A stretch of 30,261 bases of DNA, taken from positions 1-30,261 of the forward strand of contig JAXGWH010000013.1 in assembly GCA_040773385.1 (NCBI GenBank). Reading direction: 5' to 3'. The notes under the pieces were generated by a model. That model was not told the origin of the DNA, did no database searches, and worked only from the letters and a program-made list of their open reading frames with translations. Shown here one piece after another: positions 28,738 to 30,261 of the stretch; within the stretch, counting starts at the first letter, position 1, and every line of letters begins with the position of its first letter. Origin of the DNA: Aeriscardovia sp040773385 (GTDB taxonomy: Bacteria > Actinomycetota > Actinomycetes > Actinomycetales > Bifidobacteriaceae). Both the position numbers and the translations under genes were made by a program.

Positions 28738-30261
28738 TCACTGTTCGAGCGAGGCGTTGTAGGCCTGGACGCGCAGACGACGCTCGGCCTCGTCCTGCTT
28801 GTCGAGCACCTGGCGCCTCAGGCCCCACTCGGCGTCCTTGTGGGAGTCGAGCCACTTCCGGCCGGCCTCCACGAGCGCCTTTGTGTCGGCATGCACCGGG
28901 TAGAGGCCGTTGGGACGGCCGGTGATGAGGCCCTCGGCCATGTGGAAGCTGCGGTTTGTCCAGATCCAGTCGAGTGTGTCGAAGTACCTGGCCACGTAAT
29001 CGGTGTACAGCGAGGCGTCGGCGGAACCGGAGAAATCGTCGGCGGCCTGGCGCATCTGGGCGTTGGTGAGCCTGCCGGAGAGGGCCTGCTCCCATGCCCA
29101 CGCCTTCGCCTGCGCGGTGGGGATGAGCGCCTTGGCGCCGTAGGCCTGCTCCACGTTGGCGGTGGAGCTGTTCTTCGCCAGATACTGGTCAATCTGCTCC
29201 GCGGAAACGGCACCGACGCGTGCGAGGGCCTTGAGGATGGTCCACTGCTCGTCGTTGTCGATCTGCAGGCCGGGCACCACGGTGGTGTCGCCGTCGAGCA
29301 GTGCTGTGGCGGAGGCGGCGAACTCCTCGCCCTCGCCCATGCCGAGCCAGGCGTTGGCGAGCTGGAACTGCTCGTCGGAGCCGGCCTTCGCCTTCTTCGC
29401 CAGGTCGAGCAGGGCCTTTGTGGTGGAGGCGGCCACGGCCTGCCGACGGTCAGGGGCCACAAAGCCGGAGACCGTGAGCGCGAGGTACTGCAGCGCGTAG
29501 CGGAAGGTGGTGGACTGCTTCTCGGTGGCGAGCGCGGCGAGCGAGGTCGCGATGAACTTCTCGGCCGGAAGCTGCCCGTCGCGGGTCATGTCCCACAGGG
29601 CGAGCCAGGCGGTGGCGCGGGCCAGCGGGTCCTCGAAGTCGGCCAGATGCGCGAGCAGGAAGCTGAGCGAATCCGCATCGAAGCGCAGCTTGGCGTAGGT
29701 GAGGTCATCGTCGTTGAGGAGGATGAAGTCCGGGCGCTTCTTTCCGATGAGCTCTGTCACGGCGGTCCGCTCGCCGTCCACGTCGAGCTCGGTGGTGGAG
29801 GCACGACGCACCACGCCGCCGGTATCGAGGTTGTAGAAGCCGATGCCCATGCGGTGCGGGCGCAGCGTCGGATGGTCCTTCGTCGCACTCTGGAGGATGC
29901 CGAAGCCGGTGATGGTGCCGTCTGCGTCGGTGGACAGGTCAGCGGTGAGCGTATTCACGCCGGAGGTCTGCAGCCACAGCTTCGACCAGGTGGCCAGATC
30001 GCGGCCACTCGTGGCGGCCAGCTCGGAGAGCAGGTCGTCGAGGGTGGCGTTGGAGTACTTGTGCTTCTCGAGGTAGTTGTGGATGCCCTTGAAGAAGTTC
30101 TCGCGTCCCGCGTAGGCCATGAGCTGCTTGAGGATGGAACCGCCCTTGGCGTACGTGATGCCGTCGAAGTTGCCCTCCACGTCGGAGAGGGAGTCGATGG
30201 TGGCGGCCACCGGGTGGGTGGTCGGGCGCTGGTCGGCCGCCTGGCCCCAGCTCTTCTCGCC
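28738..30261 (-). CDS. pepN: M1 family aminopeptidase N, C-terminal part (runs off window)
   Basis: 507 codons up to the window edge; the 5' end, including the zinc-binding HExxH motif, lies beyond base 30261. The visible part starts at GEKSWGQAADQRPTTHPVAA and contains FDGITYAKGGSILKQL, the conserved segment with the transition-state Tyr. The rest matches the beta and helical C-terminal domains of actinobacterial PepN (WSKLWLQTSGVNTL, YNLDTGG, LLNDDDLTYAKLRFD, and a long helical region to the end). It removes N-terminal amino acids from peptides in the cytosol for amino-acid supply. It ends two bases from a tandem repeat and has its own terminator. Confidence 0.93.
   Translation of the reverse strand, partial: GEKSWGQAADQRPTTHPVAATIDSLSDVEGNFDGITYAKGGSILKQLMAYAGRENFFKGIHNYLEKHKYSNATLDDLLSELAATSGRDLATWSKLWLQTSGVNTLTADLSTDADGTITGFGILQSATKDHPTLRPHRMGIGFYNLDTGGVVRRASTTELDVDGERTAVTELIGKKRPDFILLNDDDLTYAKLRFDADSLSFLLAHLADFEDPLARATAWLALWDMTRDGQLPAEKFIATSLAALATEKQSTTFRYALQYLALTVSGFVAPDRRQAVAASTTKALLDLAKKAKAGSDEQFQLANAWLGMGEGEEFAASATALLDGDTTVVPGLQIDNDEQWTILKALARVGAVSAEQIDQYLAKNSSTANVEQAYGAKALIPTAQAKAWAWEQALSGRLTNAQMRQAADDFSGSADASLYTDYVARYFDTLDWIWTNRSFHMAEGLITGRPNGLYPVHADTKALVEAGRKWLDSHKDAEWGLRRQVLDKQDEAERRLRVQAYNASLEQ

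Overview
The window looks like a chromosomal segment of a high-GC actinobacterium, most likely a member of the Bifidobacteriaceae. GC is roughly 60% in the core genes. It carries a GlnA of the adenylylated type, an unusually long LigA, a glmM-def pair and a PepN-type aminopeptidase. I infer this from gene content, codon use and several promoter-to-start arrangements that look leaderless; I ran no database search.

Layout. 1-871 (minus): N-terminal part of an OafA-like membrane acyltransferase. 1310-2749 (plus): glnA with its own terminator. 2861-4640 is a lower-GC accessory patch: a gene-poor stretch, then a structured RNA candidate (about 3513-3567) directly upstream of a frameshifted Abi_2/AbiF-type HEPN gene, closed by a perfect hairpin. 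4651-5403 (plus): membrane-anchored DUF1287 protein. 5445-6656 (minus): AAA/DUF4143 ATPase. 6755-6892: six in-phase copies of a 23-bp repeat between that ATPase and the next, divergent, operon. 7112-10396 (plus): a GT2 polyprenyl-phosphate glycosyltransferase gene with a frameshift, followed by a PMT/GT39-type membrane glycosyltransferase with an in-frame premature stop. 10548-18602 (minus): aldo/keto reductase, ligA and a 1265-residue TPR protein of unknown function. 18814-21384 (plus): large GT-C-like membrane protein, separated from the TPR gene by a spacer with two perfect DnaA boxes. 21493-22161 (minus): RibD C-terminal/DHFR-like reductase. 22383-25022 (minus) and 25058-25393 (plus): a GIY-YIG + DUF2075 helicase-like protein divergent from a MazG-like nucleotide pyrophosphohydrolase with a spacer of only 35 bp. 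25468-27601 (minus): the def and glmM housekeeping pair. 27800-28303 (plus): a lone PD-(D/E)XK/CdiA-C-like nuclease gene. 28738-30261 (minus): C-terminal part of a PepN-type aminopeptidase.

How they work together. glnA, glmM, def, ligA and pepN are ordinary housekeeping genes for nitrogen assimilation, amino-sugar/peptidoglycan precursor supply, N-terminal protein processing, DNA joining and peptide turnover. The GT2/PMT pair would make a lipid-linked sugar and transfer it outside the membrane, but both genes carry lesions. The defence-like genes are the HEPN/ncRNA relic, the DUF2075-MazG pair, the orphan nuclease and perhaps the DUF4143 ATPase. They sit singly between core genes.

Two patterns cut across the window. 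First, spacers repeatedly contain short tandem duplications (units of 10, 12, 13, 22, 23 and about 39 bp), often touching or spanning a stop codon. Second, several genes without a Shine-Dalgarno sequence have a TAGAAT-like -10 box ending 6-7 nt before the start codon. No tRNA, rRNA, CRISPR array or insertion sequence was recognised.
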